NCBI GenBank assembly: GCA_017541565.1 | Contig: JAFXYU010000131.1 | Span: 1-10,797 of the forward strand | Origin: a bacterium | Lineage (GTDB): Bacteria > Cyanobacteriota > Vampirovibrionia > Gastranaerophilales > Gastranaerophilaceae | Length of the DNA: 10,797 nucleotides | Direction: 5' to 3' | Shown: one piece after another, positions 9,001 through 10,797 of the stretch | Numbering within the stretch: the stretch's first letter is position 1 | How the letters are laid out: every line of letters starts with the position of its first letter | Program-made: the position numbers and the translations under genes | Notes under the pieces: model-generated | What the model was told of the DNA's origin: nothing | What the model saw: the letters and a program-made list of their open reading frames with translations, nothing else | Database searches by the model: none

Positions 9001-9410
9001 CTTTAAGTTCATCTAACCAAATCTGGTACGCAGGAGAATATTTGGGAGGTAAAATAGATTTTGCCGATACAAACTACAGTTTAATCATAGATGCTGCAAG
9101 AACTGATGCTCAAGTATCAAATGACAACCTCGGTATTGAAACTGTTTCTGCATCGACAGAAGTGGTTAAAGGTTATGATGATTACGGTTATGCTATATAT
9201 GAAAACCAAGAAATCTGTAAAATTGACATAAACAGTTGGTACAGCACTATTAAGGGAGAAGTTGTCTCTTGGCTTAATAAAAATGATTATAGTTCAACCG
9301 CACAGGTATTCGGTTTTGATACAAGTAACAATGCTAATAATCAGGCAGTTGAGGCTCTTTGTGCAATATATGACAAATATACCGCAAATGACTTTAAAGC
9401 ATTGGCATAA
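1..9410 (+). CDS. Giant RTX (haemolysin-type calcium-binding) repeat protein, 5'-truncated
   Basis: The frame is open from base 3 (bases 1-2 finish an earlier codon) to TAA at 9408-9410, giving 3135 visible codons. The first in-frame ATG, at 72, is probably not the start. The 23 codons before it read in frame into an HCBP-like motif (F-Q-R-G-D-D-L-Y-I-T), and the purine-rich AGGGGAG lies too far upstream (about 17 bases) to be its RBS. Residues below count from that ATG. RTX nonapeptides (GGxGxDxxx) form arrays at residues 192-553 and 635-807, with shorter patches at 1363-1407 and 2496-2569. A Tyr-rich, largely helical region (808-1362) separates them. HCBP-like modules (GNDLxI then IKDYF) recur, and an unnamed module occurs three times, the last at the C-terminus. 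In known RTX proteins such repeats bind Ca2+ and fold after type I export, guided by an uncleaved C-terminal signal. Export here is inferred, since no transporter gene is visible. No catalytic motif was seen. An adhesin or surface-layer role is an inference. The RTX assignment is strong; the specific function is unknown. Confidence 0.93.
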   Translation, partial: DHGHKNSDVAFGTFQRGDDLYITMTNGEAKNGTLIIKDYFAYEKDENEPDGIKKDAFGDPIRVYSSERRANLKIYFYSTIRDANDYFFPESYMTIDEFIGHYDDWKYATDENGDGHKDTLKSGEEFNAYYSHRIDEINSGKGYVGRWTTETNNYFTFIDNQGENRGIDDEINPDKETPEFYEHGTEAVVEDPNHPTWVTYNTVNVYHNAGYYIIGGDGPQTINGGNGDDVIYGDNIGHHDENGNWVEVQTGGDDKIYAGAGDDFVVGGKGDDFIDGGDGQNVLYGGEGNDTLIAGSPINTTVDQYGDVYRGNGNAYAYGEEGNDVLYSQAVLKNDGTINEEASNAYLAEGTGEGTQYLYGGEGDDTIIANSYRQKVYAGAGNDTVKFYNDNNSQMAISNFDYNENQIYLGEGNDKFYAYGNGGYGVSAGSGDNIIDARGSSAVAFIQGGTGKDEIYGGSGKEYINTGLGSSIVDAGDGDDVIYGGTGEYYSAYDMHKSDEVHGGKGNDTIELFGKSKAFGDEGDDIISLDGGRQNVPSALTIDGGTGNDIYRGNAVNGVNTIIASEGNDIIQFFNVSPKCFKAYRKGDDFIIEKSDEIDTNSGWTVLKDYYKASEQAKFNNWTVETYSDDQRGPQRGKFTMSEFVNYISGNVQIITSGIGTNGNDYIEAADSVKDIDGKAGNDNIIAGQNAETIKGGAGDDYILGSNSYNQQIILGDSGNATIEGTENIGYSAYKTTYNSPVDNSGDGNDNIISFANQSFIFGEGGDDTISVENGTAHIWGGAGKDKITTGYNGSDYGGYAKEIHGEGGDDYIKARAGFIDGGIGDDTIVQKSYGMSYSTILQILKDKYGATNEWINKLYSDENSISQKSYQVGKAYEEGIADTQNKIREYKYAIQYCETNGIDWYGNTSLNEWKRKLANCEASYNGLKKTYEDLEQAVTAAYNADVAANNNESLNGIKGSKDLYIDAMLSTTSTEEEKVAAKEVYEHNKLVVKTYKEFVDNYDKLTYSGWDYVNGTSYNFRAEGDKSYWENKLAEAELTLDGVTGTKTAYDNLYATREYANYNSEQTKLNNYQTYLGILNNGGTSADYTGPAYTDIHIDSWFNRAELLSDNILGCFGTKNTYELIKSYVENYDNNEWQPDNYVSPVDAQTAEPLYTNYREEGDKAYWQNKMQQAKEVYENDFYLYNLYSTYAEFYFDEEFNDPNYAVHTLIKLNDGTTAAYVSFRQEAEENYSGYYEGTPSGYWSRLASLISNRINGTRGTQAVTDEMYMRYSGGGLPYSSYKMWAEENDRNIDEYNEYKDFYENYNAPTAEILREYSGYIGHYTAENLNGYIPDIQSLIDGSGATYLRLKSELDAMIADYIANAPGATEHDKQIALRIMTHNQDDIILGGAGDDTITIGHTDEGEDTSTSSVIAMGEEGDDTYIIEGGYADGYGTYNNPRIEIYDTEGTNTIKFNNENFKSGNIGMYANIELVKDENGNLVKDENGNYCYELKNFGPSYTESGSSTNNVAYNLERTPLYNGDAGYAIVFVDNESFKDAGNQFNYGGLSNNSQEGVKFDVDTLDHLDYIWSNDGKYITKAQMQAAIQNTANWLAEHGYDSFMNALDRSDDLNQRPQILNILRNFENLGSLEWITPTEKNGEPTNEDIIVPVTEGLTGTDANDTLVINSAPELVEGELNNVIDLKQGNDKVTFEGAFGNYVIKSSSTVDNAGVARQSDIISLAGYSVKDGTLKFSQAGSNLLLTAYSDADAPDSAVGTITYKDFLSGEYSLRSFVLRVDDHDYLVSKETASLQENDGSNTTSLRINDDSNSYYNIRFVESTDGSKVMLDTNGKRAYYYILGDTPLSLGWVKDGEPVEVFSQGDTDDRYNQGLTSDINLTIHDAGGSNELDIANASWDGKSAVTDNKFRLFFDVDTEGNVSQTKHIVWQERFMPYETVLKKYGNGDNAYYREEKVNYYDTDNLLKLLNNDTEHMAGVLSFDGNLKRIQTDDRRDHSERIVYEEDVDASVLPEKYIRSITTDVVPWLKENNFESVSDALTKLKADISAKQALMETVEVDGEEFTNYSNSIKADNAKIDELLGYFDIGYGDALFRNLYGDERNNNLVAGSNTVRIDGDKGDDTINVSGGSSLYSNTNRNIFYSFVRGDGHDTLIEAHNTDKIYVDKADETMFTKLRASGWDLKIEFYSDNESTENPQGSITLKDYFKHLEDKRIDNLVIQSTGNENEVLSIKELLTTNLINDNVFFSTKASDNFTGGTSDRVIYIGDDNYNTSDVIENSSGNDTIYISNDEANTTVHIKYTVGNGGEDVIAGYTWGTGLLVDFADTNAQTEYRQIGNDMKMVFFMGDGEDKHKVGSITFKDYYDGKFHILGVMSDNGQFIFKHGTNENAVDTKVVASTLLENYRLLGGSLEDNNDAPYFNETVAEANAVIPSDAVQNTLVFNDVESFRDLSFAISGNDLVITHNDKTTTIADYTVGTAKITHLRVGNLIKDLNDNRSLQNLDLDTPVINEADSYNQVAAAAGTINGTDNADIIEVPNNFNGVEKISAGGGNDKIVVTNNNINIDAGWGNDILSVTGSGNTIRGNRGNDMINVIAANGQTNTIIFDDNTYGEWGGSSYNGNDIVNAKGGNLKMIFSDLYLTDFKLARVGNNLAVRYNNCNNTVFIKDYFLNDAKNPEVANISLISHKNNAEISLEDLITQNYSSTTGLYEVWGTDGDDKFIHANLNNQSVTYDFKKGNDILEFVNISESNKDGINRYATVNSAAVTDKYGNIQNKDTLIMGGYHDGSSGYANKHRYGLGNDGAITVTTIHDKTYNSHKKIVTEVTYNDFLNKENGNWKTADLQVKDFGNDENPYQIKRYDSVQNIDTYKSYSNDVTNTYEKVEAIYIKASSCTSNITDTTSYETKSIITDGGANLNYTSTDGGDIVLTNSTNSDDIYNIGGFSDTTYIKDNGGDDILNLTNLRYDAEMDAQYPTYGYNELKNLYLAFNVDKNGNTDDTFVLTKTLSSSNQIWYAGEYLGGKIDFADTNYSLIIDAARTDAQVSNDNLGIETVSASTEVVKGYDDYGYAIYENQEICKIDINSWYSTIKGEVVSWLNKNDYSSTAQVFGFDTSNNANNQAVEALCAIYDKYTANDFKALA
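42..302 (+). other. HCBP-related calcium-binding module 1 (crosses the apparent ATG at 72)
   Basis: The module opens with F-Q-R-G-D-D-L-Y-I-T (42-71), continues to G-T-L-I-I-K-D-Y-F (96-122), and ends near I-D-E-F-I-G (285-302). This beta-hairpin pattern (GDDLxIxx, then GTxxIKDYF, then an Ile/Leu-Glu/Asp-rich helix) is typical of the haemolysin-type calcium-binding-related domain that caps RTX arrays. Because it starts before the ATG at 72, it is the main evidence that the gene continues upstream of the window. Confidence 0.7.
330..356 (+). other. EF-hand/dockerin-like calcium loop in the linker
   Basis: Codons 330-356 spell D-E-N-G-D-G-H-K-D, a canonical D-x-N-x-D-G-x-x-D calcium-binding loop. 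It lies in a non-RTX linker between the first HCBP-like module and RTX array 1. No second paired loop is obvious, so it may be a stand-alone calcium loop rather than a full EF-hand pair. Confidence 0.5.
645..1730 (+). repeat. RTX nonapeptide array 1
   Basis: This is the densest run of glycine-aspartate nonapeptides (GGxGxDxhx). The cleanest stretch lies at about 752-887, with consecutive units such as A-G-A-G-D-D-F-V-V, G-G-K-G-D-D-F-I-D and G-G-E-G-N-D-T-L-I. Further units follow, broken by short inserts, until A-S-E-G-N-D-I-I-Q near 1693. In known RTX proteins each pair of such repeats forms a turn of a parallel beta-roll with Ca2+ in the GxGxD turns. The repeats are conserved in protein but diverged in DNA, so recent expansion is unlikely. 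Confidence 0.93.
1743..1946 (+). other. HCBP-related module 2
   Basis: F-K-A-Y-R-K-G-D-D-F-I-I-E-K begins at 1743, the V-L-K-D-Y-Y strand lies at about 1818-1835, and T-M-S-E-F-V-N-Y-I (1920-1946) closes the unit. The order GDDhxI, then hKDYY, then a short amphipathic helix matches module 1. It separates RTX arrays 1 and 2. Confidence 0.65.
1974..2492 (+). repeat. RTX nonapeptide array 2
   Basis: RTX units resume with G-T-N-G-N-D-Y-I-E (from 1980) and include G-G-A-G-D-D-Y-I-L, G-E-G-G-D-D-T-I-S, G-G-A-G-K-D-K-I-T and G-G-I-G-D-D-T-I-V near 2466-2492. Units are interrupted by longer inserts than in array 1. The array ends abruptly at the helical region. Confidence 0.9.
2493..4157 (+). repeat. 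Tyr-rich helical region with degenerate internal repeats, between RTX arrays
   Basis: About 555 residues (808-1362) lack RTX signatures and are rich in Tyr, Asn, Glu, Lys and Ala with helix-like spacing. Repeats are visible. N-[FY]-R-x-E-G-D-K-x-Y-W occurs at 3060-3092 and 3474-3506, exactly 138 codons apart, with a weaker S-F-R-Q-E form at 3672-3686. A-K-E-V-Y-E occurs at 2946-2963 and 3525-3542 (17 of 18 bases identical). K-x-x-[VY]-[DE]-N-Y-[DN] occurs at 2991-3014, 3381-3404 and 3903-3926. Trp or Tyr-led helix starts recur at 2742, 3090, 3306, 3504, 3735 and 3999. I do not recognise the family. It may form a helical stalk or binding domain. Confidence 0.65.
4158..4292 (+). repeat. Short RTX patch 3
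   Basis: After the helical region the RTX pattern returns at once with D-D-I-I-L-G-G-A-G-D-D-T-I-T (4158-4199), then G-E-E-G-D-D-T-Y-I-I-E-G-G ending at 4292. The abrupt return is what makes the helical region look inserted into, or flanked by, a once continuous beta-roll. Confidence 0.8.
4326..4820 (+). repeat. Unnamed three-copy module, copy 1
   Basis: The copy opens with I-Y-D-T-E-G-T-N-T-I (from 4335). It then has an acidic N-G-N loop (D-E-N-G-N, 4431-4445) and closes with N-W-L-A-E-H-G-Y-D-S-F-M-N-A-L (4776-4820). A likely continuation is the helix Q-I-L-N-I-L-R-N-F (from 4851), 25 codons after the Trp. The opening Ile to Trp distance is 148 codons, against 144 and 146 in copies 2 and 3. 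The module family is not recognised. Confidence 0.7.
4425..4469 (+). repeat. Tandem V-K-D-E-N-G-N heptapeptide
   Basis: V-K-D-E-N-G-N is encoded at 4425-4445 and again at 4449-4469, separated by one Leu codon, giving a 24-base period. All seven residues match, but four of seven codons differ at the third base. The duplication is therefore either old and maintained for protein sequence, or convergent on an acidic loop. Confidence 0.8.
5196..5357 (+). other. HCBP-related module 3
   Basis: L-K-F-S-Q-A-G-S-N-L-L-L-T (from 5196) is followed by G-T-I-T-Y-K-D-F-L (about 5271-5297) and a strand ending D-Y-L-V at 5357. The pattern is SNLLLT, then TYKDF. It is preceded by an RTX-like remnant, G-T-D-A-N-D-T-L (about 4975-4998). 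Confidence 0.6.
5634..6113 (+). repeat. Unnamed three-copy module, copy 2
   Basis: The copy opens with I-H-D-A-G-G-S-N-E-L (from 5640), has F-D-V-D-T-E-G-N at 5733-5756, and closes with P-W-L-K-E-N-N-F-E-S-V-S-D-A-L (6069-6113). The Ile to Trp distance is 144 codons. A trailing amphipathic helix (A-K-I-D-E-L-L-G-Y-F, from 6219) sits 51 codons after the Trp, so this copy has about 25 extra residues there compared with copies 1 and 3. Confidence 0.7.
6507..6710 (+). other. HCBP-related module 4
   Basis: F-T-K-L-R-A-S-G-W-D-L-K-I-E-F starts at 6507, S-I-T-L-K-D-Y-F spans 6588-6611, and S-I-K-E-L-L-T-T-N-L ends at 6710. RTX-like remnants precede it (G-D-K-G-D-D-T-I at about 6342-6365; G-D-G-H-D-T-L near 6432). 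Confidence 0.65.
6981..7202 (+). other. HCBP-related module 5
   Basis: T-E-Y-R-Q-I-G-N-D-M-K-M-V-F starts at 6981, S-I-T-F-K-D-Y-Y ends at 7082, and a closing helix A-S-T-L-L-E-N-Y ends at 7202. It follows RTX-like remnants between about 6744 and 6865 (S-S-G-N-D-T-I-Y-I). Confidence 0.65.
7341..7469 (+). other. HCBP-related module 6 (short)
   Basis: L-S-F-A-I-S-G-N-D-L-V-I-T-H opens the unit at 7341 and T-T-I-A-D-Y-T follows, with a strand L-R-V-G-N ending near 7457. It is shorter than the other copies and has Ala in place of Lys in the KDYF position. Confidence 0.6.
7557..7778 (+). repeat. RTX patch 4
   Basis: Starting with G-T-I-N-G-T-D-N-A-D-I-I, this patch contains G-G-G-N-D-K-I-V-V, G-W-G-N-D-I-L-S-V and G-N-R-G-N-D-M-I-N-V. 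G-x-G-N-D and equivalent turns are well preserved, but the run is short and more Asn-rich than arrays 1 and 2. Confidence 0.85.
7914..8096 (+). other. HCBP-related module 7
   Basis: D-F-K-L-A-R-V-G-N-N-L-A-V-R-Y starts at 7914, V-F-I-K-D-Y-F ends at 7997, and I-S-L-E-D-L-I-T-Q-N-Y ends at 8096. It is one of the cleanest copies. It is followed by an RTX-like remnant, G-T-D-G-D-D-K-F-I (about 8127-8153). Confidence 0.7.
8370..8531 (+). other. HCBP-related module 8 (degenerate)
   Basis: H-R-Y-G-L-G-N-D-G-A-I-T-V starts at 8370, V-T-Y-N-D-F-L lies near 8459-8479 in the KDYF position, and L-Q-V-K-D-F ends at 8531. The spacing is right but key residues have drifted. Confidence 0.5.
8829..9410 (+). 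repeat. Unnamed three-copy module, copy 3, forming the protein C-terminus
   Basis: The copy opens with I-K-D-N-G-G-D-D-I-L (from 8832), has F-N-V-D-K-N-G-N at 8949-8972, and closes with S-W-L-N-K-N-D-Y-S-S-T-A-Q-V-F (9267-9311). The Ile to Trp distance is 146 codons. The trailing helix A-V-E-A-L-C-A-I-Y-D-K-Y begins 25-26 codons after the Trp, as in copy 1, and the protein ends 13 codons later or fewer. If the protein uses type I secretion, its C-terminal signal must lie within or overlap this copy. Confidence 0.7.
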
Positions 9411-9426
9411 ACGTTAAATAATAGAT

Positions 9427-9469
9427 ATGACAAGTTAAACAGATAAAATGTATCTGTTTGACTTGTTGT
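9427..9469 (+). terminator. Hairpin downstream of the giant gene, probable transcription terminator
   Basis: The arms 9430-9445 and 9451-9466 pair over 16 positions (15 Watson-Crick plus one G-U) around the 5-base loop aaatg. The stem begins 20 bases after the TAA stop. The following bases (TGTTAAATATTT) are T-rich but not a clean T-run, and only four of the 16 pairs are G-C. It is therefore a plausible but imperfect intrinsic terminator. It could also stabilise the 3' end of the very long message. Confidence 0.6.
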
Positions 9470-9520
9470 TAAATATTTACTAAATGTAACAAAATTTTAA
9501 TGTTTCCCCCTTTATTCCTA

Positions 9521-9567
9521 AAGTTTTTTAAAAAAATGTCGTAATATAAATAAGCAAGCATTATAAA
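9521..9567 (+). promoter_or_regulatory. Weak promoter candidate for the coiled-coil/GLUG gene
   Basis: A T6-A7 tract (9524-9536) could act as an UP-like or curved element. TATAAA at 9545-9550 could be a -10 box, placing the transcript start near 9557 and giving a leader of about 30 bases. A second TATAAA lies at 9562-9567. No good -35 match is found at 16-18 bases from either, so this remains a weak guess based on position. Confidence 0.25.
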
Positions 9568-9573
9568 AACTAT

Positions 9574-9577
9574 GGAG
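9574..9577 (+). promoter_or_regulatory. Ribosome-binding site GGAG for the second gene
   Basis: GGAG ends 9 bases before the ATG at 9587. An in-frame TAA at 9581-9583 lies just upstream of this ATG, so 9587 is the first possible start. The RBS spacing supports it over the next in-frame ATG, eight codons later. Confidence 0.75.
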
Positions 9578-9586
9578 AATTAATAT

Positions 9587-10797
9587 ATGATTTCCGGTCT
9601 TAACTCGGGTATGTCGTTGGATGAACTTAAAAATTTATATAATCAAAAAAAAGCAAATGTAAGTGATAAGCAAAATACATCCGGTGCAGCCGAGAATAAT
9701 AAACAAACTGCGGAGACGAACAAATCTGCCGCAGAAAGAAATCTTACTGCTGCAAACACAAATAAGAGTAATGCGGATTCAGTATTAGAAAGAGCCCAAA
9801 ATTCATTAAATCAAGCAGAACAAAATTGTAACAGTATAAGAACAGAATTACAAAATGTCAGCAATTTGCTGAATAATCCGAATTTGGATGATGCAATGAA
9901 ACAAACTTTACAGGAAAACTATAACCGCATTAGTGAAAAGTTAAATCAAGCAGAACAGGAAAGACAAACCGCTCAGGCAGAATTAGAGAAAGCCAAAGCG
10001 GCTGCTGACAAAGCGGCAGAAGATGTTACAACCAAGGAAAATGAACTTGCAAATGCCGAAGCCGAACTTTCAAATGCGCAGGCTGCTTGTGAGCAGGCAA
10101 AAGCAGAATTAGAAACGGCAGAAGAAGAGTTAGATGAGATTCAGGCAGCAATTGAGGAGGCAGAGGCATTGGCTGCATTAGAAGCAGCCCAAGCGGCTGC
10201 ACACATGTCAGAAGAACAAGCCCTGCAGGAAGGTTATACAATCCTCAAAACAGTTGATGATTTACGGAGTATGGCAACAAACCCGAGCGGTAAATATATA
10301 TTAATGAACGATATTGACGTTTCGGGAATCGATTGGATTCCTATTTGCGGTGAAGAAAATCCGTTTACCGGAAAACTGGACGGTAACGGTTACAGCATAA
10401 TAAATTTGACTATTACAGCAGGTGAAGGTTCTGAAAATGTCGGATTTTTTGGCGTAACGGAAAATGCAGAGATAACGGATATTAGATTTTTAGATGCAAA
10501 TATAAATGCAGACATAGATGATTCGGCATTTGTAGGTATTATAGCCGGAACGGCAAGAGGGACTCAATTCAGCAATATTGAAGTTACAGGAAATGTTTCT
10601 GGGTATGAAAGTGTGGGCGGTATCGCCGGAAAAATTGATGACAACAGTTACATTGACGAACACGGTGATGTCCATATCGTGGGCAATAGTTCATTAACGG
10701 ATATTAATACAAATGTTGACATAAACTCTCAGTATTATGCCGGCGGAATTGTTGGTTCGGTAACTGCTTCTAATACAGGAGAAGGTGTTGCAACAAG
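9587..10797 (+). CDS. Coiled-coil plus GLUG-type beta-repeat protein, 3'-truncated
   Basis: The ATG at 9587 with GGAG upstream opens a frame that stays open to the window edge, giving 403 residues plus two bases. Residues 1-34 are polar (starting M-I-S-G-L-N-S-G-M-S) with no hydrophobic core, so no Sec signal peptide is seen. Residues about 35-205 are an Ala/Glu/Gln/Lys/Asn-rich coiled coil, with one break near N-N-P-N-L-D-D that may form a helical hairpin. From about 215 a beta-repeat domain begins: D-D-L-R-S-M, Y-I-L-M-N-D-I-D-V and F-T-G-K-L-D-G-N-G-Y (260-269). GLUG-like blocks follow, V-G-F-F-G (285-289), V-G-I-I-A-G (316-321), V-G-G-I-A-G (343-348) and G-G-I-V-G (386-390). GLUG domains are known from large surface proteins. 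A surface or secreted role, possibly by the same non-Sec route as its neighbour, is inferred. The C-terminus, where an anchor or secretion signal might lie, is not visible. Confidence 0.88.
   Translation, partial: MISGLNSGMSLDELKNLYNQKKANVSDKQNTSGAAENNKQTAETNKSAAERNLTAANTNKSNADSVLERAQNSLNQAEQNCNSIRTELQNVSNLLNNPNLDDAMKQTLQENYNRISEKLNQAEQERQTAQAELEKAKAAADKAAEDVTTKENELANAEAELSNAQAACEQAKAELETAEEELDEIQAAIEEAEALAALEAAQAAAHMSEEQALQEGYTILKTVDDLRSMATNPSGKYILMNDIDVSGIDWIPICGEENPFTGKLDGNGYSIINLTITAGEGSENVGFFGVTENAEITDIRFLDANINADIDDSAFVGIIAGTARGTQFSNIEVTGNVSGYESVGGIAGKIDDNSYIDEHGDVHIVGNSSLTDINTNVDINSQYYAGGIVGSVTASNTGEGVAT
9689..10204 (+). other. Long coiled-coil segment of the second gene
   Basis: About 170 residues (roughly 35-206) show heptad-like Leu/Ala spacing with abundant Glu, Gln, Lys and Ala and almost no Gly or Pro. 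The exception is the N-N-P-N break near 9874-9890. L-N-Q-A-E-Q occurs twice, before and after this break, encoded by identical 17-base stretches at 9806-9822 and 9941-9957. Confidence 0.75.
10229..10797 (+). repeat. GLUG-type beta-repeat region of the second gene
   Basis: The entry segment L-R-S-M-A-T-N-P-S-G-K-Y-I-L and F-T-G-K-L-D-G-N-G-Y lead into glycine-rich blocks starting at about 10439, 10532, 10613 and 10742, spaced 27-42 residues apart. This order is typical of GLUG-containing beta-helical surface proteins. The array continues past the window edge. Confidence 0.8.

Noticed and set aside
9488..9504. A small imperfect palindrome, AACA-AAATTTTAA-TGTT, as an operator candidate.
   Set aside because: The arms are only four bases long in very AT-rich DNA, so chance occurrence is likely.
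10026..10241. A Leu/Pro-rich minus-strand frame.
   Set aside because: It is the complement of the Ala/Glu/Gln coiled coil of the second gene, which has a good start, an RBS and domain evidence on the + strand.

Overview
The window is AT-rich (roughly 35-38% G+C by eye) and almost entirely coding on the + strand. It holds the 3' part of one giant gene and the 5' part of a second gene, with a 176-base gap between them. No housekeeping gene is present that would fix the taxonomy. RTX repeats and an apparent type I secretion style point to a diderm (Gram-negative type) bacterium. AT-rich, host- or gut-associated lineages such as Vampirovibrionia/Gastranaerophilales or gut Alphaproteobacteria are possible, but that is a guess.

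Bases 1-9410 are one uninterrupted frame of at least 3135 codons, open at the left edge. The ATG at 72 lies inside a recognisable domain, so the true start is upstream. In order, the product shows: a haemolysin-type calcium-binding-related (HCBP-like) module; a linker with an EF-hand-like loop (330-356); two dense RTX nonapeptide arrays (645-1730 and 1974-2492) separated by a second HCBP-like module; a 555-residue Tyr-rich, probably helical, region with its own degenerate repeats (2493-4157); a short RTX patch (4158-4292); and then a mosaic of HCBP-like modules, a fourth RTX patch (7557-7778) and three copies of an unnamed module of about 160-195 residues (4326-4820, 5634-6113, 8829-9311). The third copy of that module forms the C-terminus. 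No enzymatic domain is visible. The simplest reading is a calcium-dependent secreted or surface-anchored structural or adhesive protein.

Bases 9411-9586 hold a 16-bp terminator-like hairpin just after the stop, an AT-rich stretch with a weak promoter candidate, and a GGAG ribosome-binding site.

From 9587 to the right edge runs a second, 3'-truncated gene. Its 403 visible residues are a short N-terminus without a Sec signal, a long Ala/Glu/Gln/Lys-rich coiled coil, and a GLUG-type beta-repeat domain. Both proteins look like large extracellular repeat proteins, so the locus resembles an accessory surface-protein cluster. No transporter (HlyB/HlyD/TolC type) is in view, and the hairpin suggests separate transcription.

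The points most worth a second look are the three-copy module, the repeat-bearing helical region that splits the RTX arrays, and the coiled-coil/GLUG neighbour.
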